Assembly: GCA_014378465.1 (NCBI GenBank) | Contig: JACMNQ010000081.1 | Location: 1 to 39,891 of the forward strand | Origin: Oligoflexia bacterium | Lineage (GTDB): Bacteria; Bdellovibrionota; UBA1018 | DNA: 39,891 nt | Reading direction: 5' to 3' | Part shown: positions 25,722-34,700 of the stretch, in pieces | Position numbering within the stretch: the first letter of the stretch is position 1 | Layout: each line of letters begins with the position of its first letter | Notes under the pieces: generated by a model | What the model was told of the DNA's origin: nothing | Databases searched by the model: none | The model's input: only the letters and a program-made list of their open reading frames with translations | Made by a program: the position numbers and the translations under genes

Positions 25722-26423
25722 ATGTGGAGCTGGGGGGTTGTGGCAGTTTTATCAGGTCTCTACCTGGGAGCGACGTCTATGGACGTGGGTCTCGTCTGCG
25801 TGCCTCTCATTGCCCTGCTCGTGGATTCCGTGAGTTGGGTGGATGCGACCACGTATTCACTCCTCGCCGTGGCACTCGGTGCGCTGCTCGCGTGGATCCC
25901 GAAACGGAAGCAAACCCACTATCTGACCGCGCTACAGCTAGCGGTGTTCTCGCTCAGCGGATCGCTTCTGATGGTTCGGTTGAAACTCAGCGTGCCAAGC
26001 TCCCTCCTCGCCTGTCTTTTCGCGGCAGTCGCAATCGCCACGGTCATCTTCTGGTACCGGGATTTCAGAACGCGCAAATTGAGCGCAATCGCGGTCTCCC
26101 GGAACCGCGAACCCGCTCGCCATCAGGAATGGTTCACTTCGCTTGCCGGGATCGTCACCGGAAGCCTCATCACGATCAGTGGCCTCAGTTCCCACTTCTT
26201 CGTCTTTCCCTACCTGCTGAAGACCGTGAGACTCAACCGTCCCACTGCGGCCGCGACCGCTCATTTCACGATCTTTCTCAGCGCCGCCGGATCCCTGCTC
26301 CTGCAATCCCGGATATTCGCTTTCACTCCAGGCGTTTCAGAACTTGCGGTCTTTCTCTTTGGATTGATCGCGGCTTGGGTCGCTTCCCGACTGCTCGTGA
26401 AGAAAATCGCCCGTCAGAAATGA
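25722..26423 (+). CDS. TauE/SafE-like integral membrane permease
   Basis: A 233-residue membrane protein with about seven to eight hydrophobic segments. The two halves each begin with a Gly-rich turn (GLYLGATSMDVGLVCVPLIALL; GIVTGSLITISGLSSHFFVFPYLL), the internal repeat typical of TauE/SafE (DUF81) exporters of sulfite or organosulfonates. It is slightly shorter than the usual ~250 residues. The substrate is unknown. It lies 47 bp after the phospholipase-D-like gene and is convergent with the BtuF-like gene, 11 bp apart. Confidence 0.75.
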   Translation: MWSWGVVAVLSGLYLGATSMDVGLVCVPLIALLVDSVSWVDATTYSLLAVALGALLAWIPKRKQTHYLTALQLAVFSLSGSLLMVRLKLSVPSSLLACLFAAVAIATVIFWYRDFRTRKLSAIAVSRNREPARHQEWFTSLAGIVTGSLITISGLSSHFFVFPYLLKTVRLNRPTAAATAHFTIFLSAAGSLLLQSRIFAFTPGVSELAVFLFGLIAAWVASRLLVKKIARQK

Positions 26424-26434
26424 GCAGCGGAAGC

Positions 26435-27385
26435 TCAAAGTCTTCCGGGAACCTTGCACCAGCCCGTGCCTTCATGCCCTGCATCCACTTTGCCGGGATA
26501 GAGGATCTCGAGCAGAATTTCTAGCGCTTCCGTGACCCGGGGCCCCGGCCGATTGAAGTACTGGTTTCCGTCCGCAAGGTAGACGTGGTTCTCCTGAACG
26601 GCTCGCAGTGAATTCCACTTCTCCTGCTTCTGAAGGGTGGGAAATTCTTCGGCCGTTTTCCTGAGATCAAAACCGCAAGGCATCACGATGATCACGTCCG
26701 GATCCTTCTCGGAAAGCTGATCCAGAGTCATCCAGGGTGAATGTTTGCCCGCTTCTCCGAAAAGATTGATCCCGCCCGCCATTTCGACGTGCTCCGGCAT
26801 CCAGTTTCCCGCCGCCATGAGCGGATCGATCCATTCGATGCAGGCCACTTTCAGGGGAGCTCCCCTTTTCTGCGAAAGGATTTTTCCCACTTTCGCGGCA
26901 CCGCTCATGCGGCCTTTGAGCGAAGTGATGAGGCGTTCACCCTGCTGAGTGACTCCCGTCGCTTCGGCAACTTTCTTAATGTCGAGCCAGATATCCGCCA
27001 GAGCATTGGGCTGAAGTGAAACCAGACGAGGTTTCTTGCCCAGCCATCCCGCCACCGCAGCTTCGACTTCGGAGAGACTCACGGCGCAGACTTCGCACTG
27101 AGACTGAGTGAGAATCACGTCGGGCTCGAGTGATTGGAGCACCTTCCGATCAATTTCATAAATCGACACGGCCTGGTCCGCTGGAGTTTCCAATACGGAC
27201 TTCTTGACCCGTTCATCAATTTCGCGACTCGTGCCTTCGACTGCAAAGCGCGGCCGGGTCACCTGCGGAAGCTTCCTTACGGAGAGCGGAAAGTCGCATT
27301 CATGAGAACGGGCGACGAGATTCTTTTCAAGTCCGAGAGCACACGCGATTTCCGTGCTGCTGGCGATCAGCGAGGCGATTTTCAT
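26435..27385 (-). CDS. BtuF-like (COG0614) substrate-binding protein without signal peptide
   Basis: A 316-residue protein of the helical-backbone metal/corrinoid receptor fold: MKIASLIASSTEIACALGL at the start, ILTQSQCEVCAVSLSEV in the middle and VYLADGNQYFNRPGPRVTEALEILL at the end are typical of cobalamin-binding BtuF relatives. It starts directly with the fold, so it is predicted cytosolic rather than periplasmic. No permease or ATPase lies nearby. The start overlaps the stop of the DUF5522 gene (ATGA, 27382-27385). Cobalamin or cobamide handling is plausible; the CEVC pair could bind metal. Confidence 0.8.
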   Translation of the reverse strand: MKIASLIASSTEIACALGLEKNLVARSHECDFPLSVRKLPQVTRPRFAVEGTSREIDERVKKSVLETPADQAVSIYEIDRKVLQSLEPDVILTQSQCEVCAVSLSEVEAAVAGWLGKKPRLVSLQPNALADIWLDIKKVAEATGVTQQGERLITSLKGRMSGAAKVGKILSQKRGAPLKVACIEWIDPLMAAGNWMPEHVEMAGGINLFGEAGKHSPWMTLDQLSEKDPDVIIVMPCGFDLRKTAEEFPTLQKQEKWNSLRAVQENHVYLADGNQYFNRPGPRVTEALEILLEILYPGKVDAGHEGTGWCKVPGRL

Positions 27386-27636
27386 TCAAGGGCTTCTTTC
27401 TTGAGGCGGCCGGGTTTCGGTTGTCCAGTCGGCTTTTCTGGCCAAGGACAATGGCGACAGCCACTGCCGCAGCAGTAGCCTCGCTTGAGATGATAGGCTT
27501 CAGTGAAGACCAGCAGTCCGGACGGATCGATGTAATGATCGGGTTCGCCCCTGAGTGCGGGCGCGGCGAGACCCACCCTCTCAGGCTCGCGGTCAGGCTC
27601 ACGTGTGTCCACGGTCGGCTCCGGCTTTTTTGGCAT
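27382..27636 (-). CDS. DUF5522 small cysteine-rich protein
   Basis: An 84-residue protein whose middle (about residues 34-66, HYIDPSGLLVFTEAYHLKRG then CCGSGCRHCPW) matches the DUF5522 pattern, with four Cys in CCxxGCxxC spacing suitable for binding a metal ion. The N- and C-terminal tails are Pro/Glu- and Lys-rich. Translation is coupled to the BtuF-like gene. It begins 32 bp after the last gene of the gliding-type operon. Function unknown for the family. Confidence 0.85.
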   Translation of the reverse strand: MPKKPEPTVDTREPDREPERVGLAAPALRGEPDHYIDPSGLLVFTEAYHLKRGYCCGSGCRHCPWPEKPTGQPKPGRLKKEALE

Positions 27637-27668
27637 CGTGAGACTGGTCTTAACAAATCCGGGAGGCC

Positions 27669-29570
27669 TTAGTCAGCAGCTTTCACGGAGAGGTAACGAT
27701 TTTTATTGGAGCACTCGTCTCCGATATCATCACTGTACCAGCCCAGTTCATCTTCCCAAACCTCACCTTTTTCGTCCGCTTCGGCGCTCGTGCCCCAGGA
27801 CCAGACGGCTTTCTTGGATTTTTTCGCCTGTTCCTCTTTGAACTTCTGGCTCACAACCTTGTAATCAGGATGGGCATTTCTCCAGACCATGTCTTCACTG
27901 GCGCCGTCCATGATTTCAATTTCGACAAATTCGGTATTTTCGTCAACTTTTCTGAGCAGATCGGCCATTTTTCTGTTTCTTATGGCCAGATCGGCGTTGA
28001 TCAGGTCCACTGCCGCCTGGTCTCGCGCTCCAAGAGTCGTTGCAAAGGTACGGAAAGTCTTGTCCCAGAGCTGAGAAGCAGCGACCCGTCGTTCAACCTG
28101 CCCCAGACGCAGGGCGGTCTTGTTCATCTTGTCCTTGCCTTGCCCGGACAACTTCTTGGACTGATAGACCGTCAAGTTCTTTCGCAGGACCGGAATTTCC
28201 TTCTGCCCGACCTGGGTGTCGCGGAAGCCGAGCTTGATCAGCTTGGCCAGGAGAACCCGTTCGTCCTTCAGAAGATTGATCTCTTCCTGCTGAGCTGCAA
28301 AGACCGGCGATCTCAACCACTCGGTTGCAATCTCGTCTGGAACTTCTTTTCCGCCCTTGAGCTGACTCACGAGCTGCGCATAGGAATTCTTGTCCGTCTT
28401 CGTCAGCCAGGTCTTGAGCCAGGTGTAATTGTCCTTGTACCGCTTTCTGAAAAATCTCACGGCCTGGATCGCGCGCTGGAACTGACACATTTCATTGAGG
28501 GAAATGGCCATGACCATGGGGCCCTCCGGAAGGAAGACGTGCTTGAGGGCGGAACGCTGAAGGTTGTACGCGGTGCCGATGGCTTCCTTGTACTTGCCGG
28601 ACAGCAGAAGGGCCCAGGAAAGATCCGAAAGGGATTGACCGAGATAATTGGAGCTCTTGGGAACTTTTCTGAGAATGTCGGCGGACTCCACGTATTTTCC
28701 AGCCGTGTAAAGAGCCCGGCCGTAACTCAGATAGATCAGGTCCATGGATTTTTCGATCAGTGGAGGACGTTTGTCCTGCGCGACGATCTTGCGAAATTCG
28801 ACGACGCTTTCATTCATCTTGCCCTGTTGATGGTAGGTCATGCCCTTGAAGAAGGCGTCATAAAGGACCGCGCCGGTATCTTTGCCGGAGCCAGTGCCGG
28901 TATCGGCGAGAAACTTTGAAAGGGCGACCGTGGTCGGATCCGCCGTGGCGGTCTCAGCCTGAGCGGAGAGGCGGGCTGATTCCTGACGGAGGTACTGAAA
29001 AGCCACCCTGCGAATCACATCCTTCTGTGCTGGATTGAAGGACATCCAAGGAAGCTGGGCCATCTGCGCGGCCACGGCGTTGTCGAGCTTCAGGGCCGCG
29101 TGATTTTCCTTGATCTGTTCGAGACAATCGAGAGCCGCGAGCTGAAAGCCAAGTTCAGCAGGCTGAACCTTTCGCGAAGCGAAGGAGTTCCACTGAGCAT
29201 GAGCCAGGTGATATTGCCCGAGCTGATAGAAGATGCGACCCACCCAGTAATCACTCATCGCCTGAAGCTCAGGCGTGTTGGCCTTGGCCTTGAGCGCCTG
29301 CGCCTGCACGAAGAACTCGTAAGGATTCTGCTTGGAGTCCGACTTGATCTCCTTCTTCGGATCGATCTGGAAATCGAGTGACGAAGTGAAGGCTTTGCCG
29401 AAAGCATCGGGAATGCTCGTGCTGAATTTCCAGGACTCGCCTGGTGTACAGGCCTGTTCCGCCATGGAGTAGGTCTGCGCGGCGTGAGCCACGCCCGAAA
29501 CCAGGCTCAGGACCGAGCCAGCTGCAAGGAGAAGCGTCGTGATGTGTGCCATGCCGGCCTTTGAATTCAT
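27669..29570 (-). CDS. Exported TPR-containing protein of the Agl-Glt-like cluster
   Basis: A 633-residue protein with a signal peptide (ITTLLLAAGSVLSLVSG, cleavage after AHA). TPR-like helical hairpins occupy about residues 90-400: YWVGRIFYQLGQYHLAHAQW, FFKGMTYHQQGKMNESVVEF, YGRALYTAGKYVESADIL and LSWALLLSGKYKEAIGTA. The C-terminal part is Lys/Glu-rich with possible coiled-coil character. It is the last gene of the operon, 2 bp after the TonB-like gene. Its position resembles the periplasmic TPR proteins GltE/AglT of the Myxococcus gliding complex, but direct orthology is not shown here. Confidence 0.75.
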   Translation of the reverse strand: MNSKAGMAHITTLLLAAGSVLSLVSGVAHAAQTYSMAEQACTPGESWKFSTSIPDAFGKAFTSSLDFQIDPKKEIKSDSKQNPYEFFVQAQALKAKANTPELQAMSDYWVGRIFYQLGQYHLAHAQWNSFASRKVQPAELGFQLAALDCLEQIKENHAALKLDNAVAAQMAQLPWMSFNPAQKDVIRRVAFQYLRQESARLSAQAETATADPTTVALSKFLADTGTGSGKDTGAVLYDAFFKGMTYHQQGKMNESVVEFRKIVAQDKRPPLIEKSMDLIYLSYGRALYTAGKYVESADILRKVPKSSNYLGQSLSDLSWALLLSGKYKEAIGTAYNLQRSALKHVFLPEGPMVMAISLNEMCQFQRAIQAVRFFRKRYKDNYTWLKTWLTKTDKNSYAQLVSQLKGGKEVPDEIATEWLRSPVFAAQQEEINLLKDERVLLAKLIKLGFRDTQVGQKEIPVLRKNLTVYQSKKLSGQGKDKMNKTALRLGQVERRVAASQLWDKTFRTFATTLGARDQAAVDLINADLAIRNRKMADLLRKVDENTEFVEIEIMDGASEDMVWRNAHPDYKVVSQKFKEEQAKKSKKAVWSWGTSAEADEKGEVWEDELGWYSDDIGDECSNKNRYLSVKAAD

Positions 29571-29572
29571 GA

Positions 29573-31372
29573 TCAGCCTCCGCCCAGAGTCTTGAGGATG
29601 AATGGATAAGTGACGTCAACGTTGACTCCACCGCGGGGCAGAGGAAACTTCCAGGTCATCAGACGTTTGGTGATGCAGTCCTGCAATTTCCCATCTGGAA
29701 TGTTGGAAGACTGAACTCCGGCGGTCTTGACGAGGCCCTTGCCACTGATCTTGAAAGCGATGCTGATCTTGCCTTCGACTCGAGGCGCTCTCAGCATCGA
29801 GGCTTCGTAGCAGTAACGAACTTCACTCATGTGCTTGTGAATGACTTCGCCCACTTCATCCTTGGTCAGACCTTCTTCGACGGTCGCATTCGCGACATCA
29901 AGAGACACGCCCTGCCCTGCGCCGCCGACTCCGGCCACGCCTGCACCACCAAATCCGGCCTGAGTTCCCTTGCCGTAACCGACGCTGCCCTTGCCTGAAC
30001 CGCCACCGGCGCCATTGCCTTCAGCTCCGCCGGAATCACCGCCGAGAGTGCCGACTCCGGTATTTGAAGCCGCATGGAGCGCGCCCACACCGACTGCATT
30101 CATGCCGTTGACGGTGGTGCCCACATCCATCTTCGCGGCGCCACTGCTGCCCGCTTCTTTCACCAGGCTGTTCTTGTTCACAAGACTTCCGACGCTGCCG
30201 GAAAGCATCCCGGTGACCATGCTCTGCATTCGCATCGCCTGAGCGCTCGGGCCCTTCTTGATTTCAACTTTTTCGGCCTTGATCTTTCCAGCCGCGAGAC
30301 CGGGAGGTCTTGCACGGGTCGGAGGTGCGATCGGCTTCACGGGAGCTGCAGGTTTGGCCATGACCTTGGGAGCCGCGGTCTTGGCGACGGCCTTCGGTGC
30401 GGGAGGAGCCATTTTGACGACCTCTTTCACGACTTCCTTGGGTTTCTCGGCCTTCTTGGGCTCGCCCGCCGCGCCGGCCGGTTCGACCACCGCTGGCTTC
30501 GGAACGAGGTCACCGGCTTTGGTATCCCCTTCCGTTTTCGGTTTCTTCGGAAGCGAGATCTTGAACGCCTGAGGCGCGACCTTTTCGAGCGGAGGAGTGA
30601 GCGTGCCTGGAGAGACGAGCACGGTGATGCCGACCGCGACCGCGAGAAAGATCGCGCCGCTGATCAGGGTCTTCCTGAAAAACTCAGTCTCGATGTCGGC
30701 CATCGGTGGCACGAACGGAAGCACTTCGGGTTCCGAAGCGCCGTTGAAGTGCCAGGCATAATTGCCGGAATGAATCACGAGATCCAGCAGGTCCGCGCCA
30801 TTGATGGTGCGGGTCTCCCCCTGTCTGGCGGTCTCCTGACTTCTCATGGTCTTGAACTCGAGAGTGCCATGAAGGATCTTGAATTCGTACTGGCCCACTT
30901 TGCGGGTGACCCTGAAAACAGCCTCGCCCTGCACCTTGCCGGTGTAAGTTGAGCTGATGAGCTCGGAACTCACGATGTGATCGTTGAGGCAGGCCGAAAT
31001 GGAGTAACGCTCAAAGTGTGCGGAAGTTTTCTTCTGACGGGAAAAAAGCGGGTGAATCGAAGCGAGAGGTCTGACCTGCAGCAGCATCGGTGCACTGGAG
31101 CCCCCATCTGAAAATTTCGCGTCCGGCGATTTCGCGTGTCCCTTGAGCTGAATCACGGAGCCGTTCTTCAGCAGCTCGCGAGTGATCTTCACGCACTGAA
31201 CTTCGCTGAAGCGAGTCCCGGCATTGAGTTCCCGAACCCGGAGACCCTTGGAAGTGTTCTCAATCACGTAGTGAAAGGGATAATCCAGTGGAAGCGGATG
31301 AGCGGCGTCCCAGACGCGGTTGCGCACTCGGCCCTTGACTGTCGTCGTGATCATATAGCGTTGAGATTTCAT
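29573..31372 (-). CDS. AgmX/PglI C-terminal-domain, TonB-like trans-envelope protein
   Basis: A 599-residue protein. Residues 1-230 are a cytoplasmic beta-rich region of unclear fold, 234-253 (TLISGAIFLAVAVGITVLVS) a single membrane span, 256-385 a Lys/Pro/Ala-rich periplasm-spanning segment, and 450-495 a Gly-rich linker. Residues 505-599 form the AgmX/PglI-type TonB-like domain with two conserved Cys (RYCYE, LQDC) and FPLPRGGVNVDVTYPF. This is the architecture of GltG/GltJ in Myxococcus, which carry proton-motive energy from the AglRQS motor towards the outer membrane. It starts in the ATGA overlap with the preceding gene, with GGAG 8 bp upstream. No zinc-finger or GYF module is visible in it. 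Confidence 0.85.
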   Translation of the reverse strand: MKSQRYMITTTVKGRVRNRVWDAAHPLPLDYPFHYVIENTSKGLRVRELNAGTRFSEVQCVKITRELLKNGSVIQLKGHAKSPDAKFSDGGSSAPMLLQVRPLASIHPLFSRQKKTSAHFERYSISACLNDHIVSSELISSTYTGKVQGEAVFRVTRKVGQYEFKILHGTLEFKTMRSQETARQGETRTINGADLLDLVIHSGNYAWHFNGASEPEVLPFVPPMADIETEFFRKTLISGAIFLAVAVGITVLVSPGTLTPPLEKVAPQAFKISLPKKPKTEGDTKAGDLVPKPAVVEPAGAAGEPKKAEKPKEVVKEVVKMAPPAPKAVAKTAAPKVMAKPAAPVKPIAPPTRARPPGLAAGKIKAEKVEIKKGPSAQAMRMQSMVTGMLSGSVGSLVNKNSLVKEAGSSGAAKMDVGTTVNGMNAVGVGALHAASNTGVGTLGGDSGGAEGNGAGGGSGKGSVGYGKGTQAGFGGAGVAGVGGAGQGVSLDVANATVEEGLTKDEVGEVIHKHMSEVRYCYEASMLRAPRVEGKISIAFKISGKGLVKTAGVQSSNIPDGKLQDCITKRLMTWKFPLPRGGVNVDVTYPFILKTLGGG

Positions 31373-31782
31373 TTGCCGTACTCCATCTCGCGATAAACTT
31401 CTTTCATCTCTTCTTTGAAATGCAGACGCTTTTTATAGAGCCGTGGACGATTGCGTCCATCATTCTCACCCACCTGGGTGAGCGAGTCCTTGCCTCTTTT
31501 ACTGAGGCCCTCGACCACTCCGTCTTCAAATTCGATGTTCTTCTTCTTGGGACCATCTGAAGAGCGGTCCCCTTTTTTTTCTCCAGGCTTCGCATTCGCT
31601 GAAGGCACGCTTGCATCGGCTGGCCTCTGGGCCCCAAGCTCGGCAGTATTTTCAGGTGCGGCTTCAGCGGCAGGTGCCCCCTGCGGAGCCGGTACGGTTT
31701 CGGCAGCGTGAACGCTGGCGTTGATTGCCAGGAGCGCAAGGGCCATTGCAAGCCAGAGAGGCAGGTGTGCGATCCGGTTCAT
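31369..31782 (-). CDS. Small exported protein of the Agl-Glt-like cluster
   Basis: A 137-residue protein with a signal peptide (LPLWLAMALALLAINASVHA-A), a Pro/Ala-rich low-complexity linker, then a charged C-terminus (GVVEGLSKRGKDSLTQVGE, FKEEMKEVYREMEYGK). No family recognised. It overlaps both neighbours by ATGA, so it is translated in fixed coupling with the large TPR protein and the TonB-like protein. A periplasmic linker in the complex is likely, but this is inferred from context alone. Confidence 0.8.
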   Translation of the reverse strand: MNRIAHLPLWLAMALALLAINASVHAAETVPAPQGAPAAEAAPENTAELGAQRPADASVPSANAKPGEKKGDRSSDGPKKKNIEFEDGVVEGLSKRGKDSLTQVGENDGRNRPRLYKKRLHFKEEMKEVYREMEYGK

Positions 31783-34700
31783 TTTGAATTCTCCACTTTG
31801 GATTGCTCGGGAACCGCCACGGGTTCGGCCGCAGGCGCGTTGCCTCCTGCGGAGCCCGTTGTCCCGCTGGCCGGCGCCCGAGTCTGCGTCAACCAGGGGC
31901 TGGTTCCAAATTGCTGAGAAGCTCCGAGCACGCTGCGAGCCTTCTGCTCAAATGAGGAATCCAGTTTGAAGCCACTCCAGATCGAGGCGGCGAACACGCT
32001 GAAAACGGTTTCAGGAGCCTTGAAGAATTCGTCTTCGTGGGACGAGATCGATTCGAAGGCTTCTTCAAGCCATTTGCGAGTCTCCTTCGAGTCGTAACTC
32101 AGGAAAAAATGATTCATCAGCGCCAGACTGGCCCAACCTTTGGTGTCAGACGGCAGCTTTTTGTAAGCTTCTTTCAGCTCCGCAAGTCCCTCAGACTGCG
32201 CCCCGACGGCCGCAAGCGAAACCGCTTTGGCCACAAGCTGCATGCCTTCGGAAACCTTCACTCCTGAAGTGCCCAGCTTGGCCTGGTTGGCGAAGAAAGC
32301 CACGCGAGCCCACTGCCTGTTCCTGATCGAAGCATACCACTTGGACTGAATCTTGTCGGAAGGCATCTGCCACTCCGAAGCCGGATCGACCTGAGTGATC
32401 AACTTGATGGAAAGATTCGGATCATTGGACGGAGGTGCGACCGGAGTCAGCTTCTCCGCTTCGAGCGGAAAATCCTTCTCCCAGGATTTCGCGATCTCGG
32501 TGAAGACTTCGTTTTCGACAGCCTGCTGAGAAGCGAGTTCAAACGCTTTGAGGCGCAGATCCTTTTTCTTCTCATCAAAAGGTGCGGAAAGCTTTTTCAG
32601 CACTTCTTCAAAGAGAGTCTTGTCTTCAGCGGTGAAACCCTTCGGAGCCTTGAGGCCCTTGATCTGATCGGAGAAGTCGGAGTACAGGCCGGCCACTTCA
32701 TTCAGAATCTGAGCGCGCAGACGAACAAAGCCGAGGGACATCGCCTGCGTGGCGAGATTCTCGAACGCGGTCACGGCTTCAAGCCTCTTCTTGATCGATT
32801 TTTCCATCAGCTCAGGCTTTGCTGAAAGCACCTGGGTCTTCGAGAGATTCTTTCTTTCAGCCTTGAAGATCTTCGGTACGGAGTGGACGACGGACTGGAC
32901 CATCGCCAGGCGGTAGAGACCATCCTGCTTGTCGAGCTCGGCGATCAGGGTATTGAGTGCAAGCAGCTGATCGGCAGCACTGAGCGGAGTGTCCCCGTTC
33001 AGTGCCAGGGTCATCCAAAACACCTTGTTTTCCGGATGGCCCGTCTTGGCCTTCTTCAGAAGGCTGACGGTATTTTTCTGAGATTTGTCGTTCTGCAGGA
33101 GAATGAGCGCTTCGTAACGATCGCACTCGACGGCGAGTTCACCACTGCAGATGGACTTGGAATTCATGAGTGCCCGGTAGTCCGAAGCGTCTTCCGAGAG
33201 GAAGGACAGAAGCAGAATCTTGCGTTTGAGTTCGAGCGTGGCGTTTTCAGGAGCGAGAGCCATGAACTTCTGGTAGTCCTTTGAGGCGGTGGAGAATTGA
33301 AATTTCTGCTCCGACTGCGACGCGCGGGTGATCAGAGCGTTCGCCACGTGAATGGATTTCGGATCGCGCTGAATGAGGGTTTCGAAATAAGGCAGAGCGA
33401 CTTCAGGCTTCTGCTGGGAGAGCGCGGAACTGCCGACGATCCCGAGACAGAGATTGTAGTGTTTCGAATTCGGGTAAAGCGTGAGGTACTCCTGACCCTT
33501 CTTGAAGGACTGATCGTAGTCCTTTGAGTTGTAGGCCAATTCCACAGTCTTGAAGTACGAGTCCGAAGCGACGAGGTTGAGTTTCTCGATGAACTTGGCA
33601 TCCCAGGTCTTGAGCTTCAGGAATCGATTGGCGATCTCATAGGTCTTGATCCAGTCCTGGCTCACGATCGTGGTGTCGGTCGCGAGAGAGGCCAGAGCGG
33701 GAGCGAATTCAGATTTTGGCTTGCTTTCAATGAAATCAATCATGCGCGCAAGCGCGTTCTGGGTGGATCCCTGAGCGTAGAGGGCCCGGATCGCCTGGTA
33801 CTGAAAACTCTCGAAATTGGCACTGTCCTTGTATCTGCTTTCGTCAACCCATTTCACCCATTCGGTCAGGAGCGCGGGCAATTTATCCTGGGAAGTACTG
33901 AGTGCTCTGGGCTGAAGAGACTCAGGAATCAATTTGGCTTCGCGAAGTTCTTCAAAACGCGAGGCAATCGCCTTGAGCTGCGCGAGCTTCATGAGTTCCG
34001 GGGGGACCGGGAGGTTGTCACGCCCCTGGGCGACCCAGGCGTAGTAGGCGGTAGCGCGCTTGTAGGTCAGGCAACTGAAGTAATGCTCAGCCAGACGGTA
34101 GCGAACTTTGACTCTGACCGGATCCTTGGCATCCGTGACCTGCAGGTAGGAAGTCAGGAGTGACTGAAGCGCAGGTGAAACTGAGAGATGATCAGCGAGG
34201 GTGGGTTTTTTACCGAGAGTCGCGAAGATCTTTTCAGCCGACTCAATCAGCACGTTCTTGAGTTTCTTGAAATTGGCAGAATCATTGAGAGACTGAAGTG
34301 CTTTGGCATCGCCCCGGGTGATGAGCTGTACGTCCCGCGGAAGGCTCGCCAGCAGGTCATACTTCTTCCAGTTGATGATCGCTTCATAGGTATTGAAGAG
34401 AATTGAACCAGTCTCGGCGTCATGAGGGTAATGGGCGAGAACCTGATCCTTCCAGGAAATGAGTTCGGCTTCAGAACCCTTGGCGCGCAGGATTATGGAA
34501 AACTGATGACACATTTTTCCAAGATAAGGGCCCTGCTCGACTCGGCGGAGTTGCCCGAGTGAAGTTTCGAAGCTGAATCCCTGAGTCTTGGTCACCACTC
34601 CGGTGGCGAAGAAGAGCGTCACGTTCTGCAGCTGAGTTTCGATCTGATTCTGATAATTGGAGCCGGTCTGCTTCTGGGCTCTGGCGCCCTCGAGTTTGCG

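Noticed and set aside
25622..26524. A 300-codon plus-strand frame
   Set aside because: It runs in another frame over the TauE/SafE-like gene and the end of the phospholipase-D-like gene; its composition is Arg/Ser-rich as expected of a shadow.
27870..28919. A 349-codon plus-strand frame inside the gliding-type cluster
   Set aside because: It is antisense to the TPR gene at 27669-29570 with its signal peptide and repeats.
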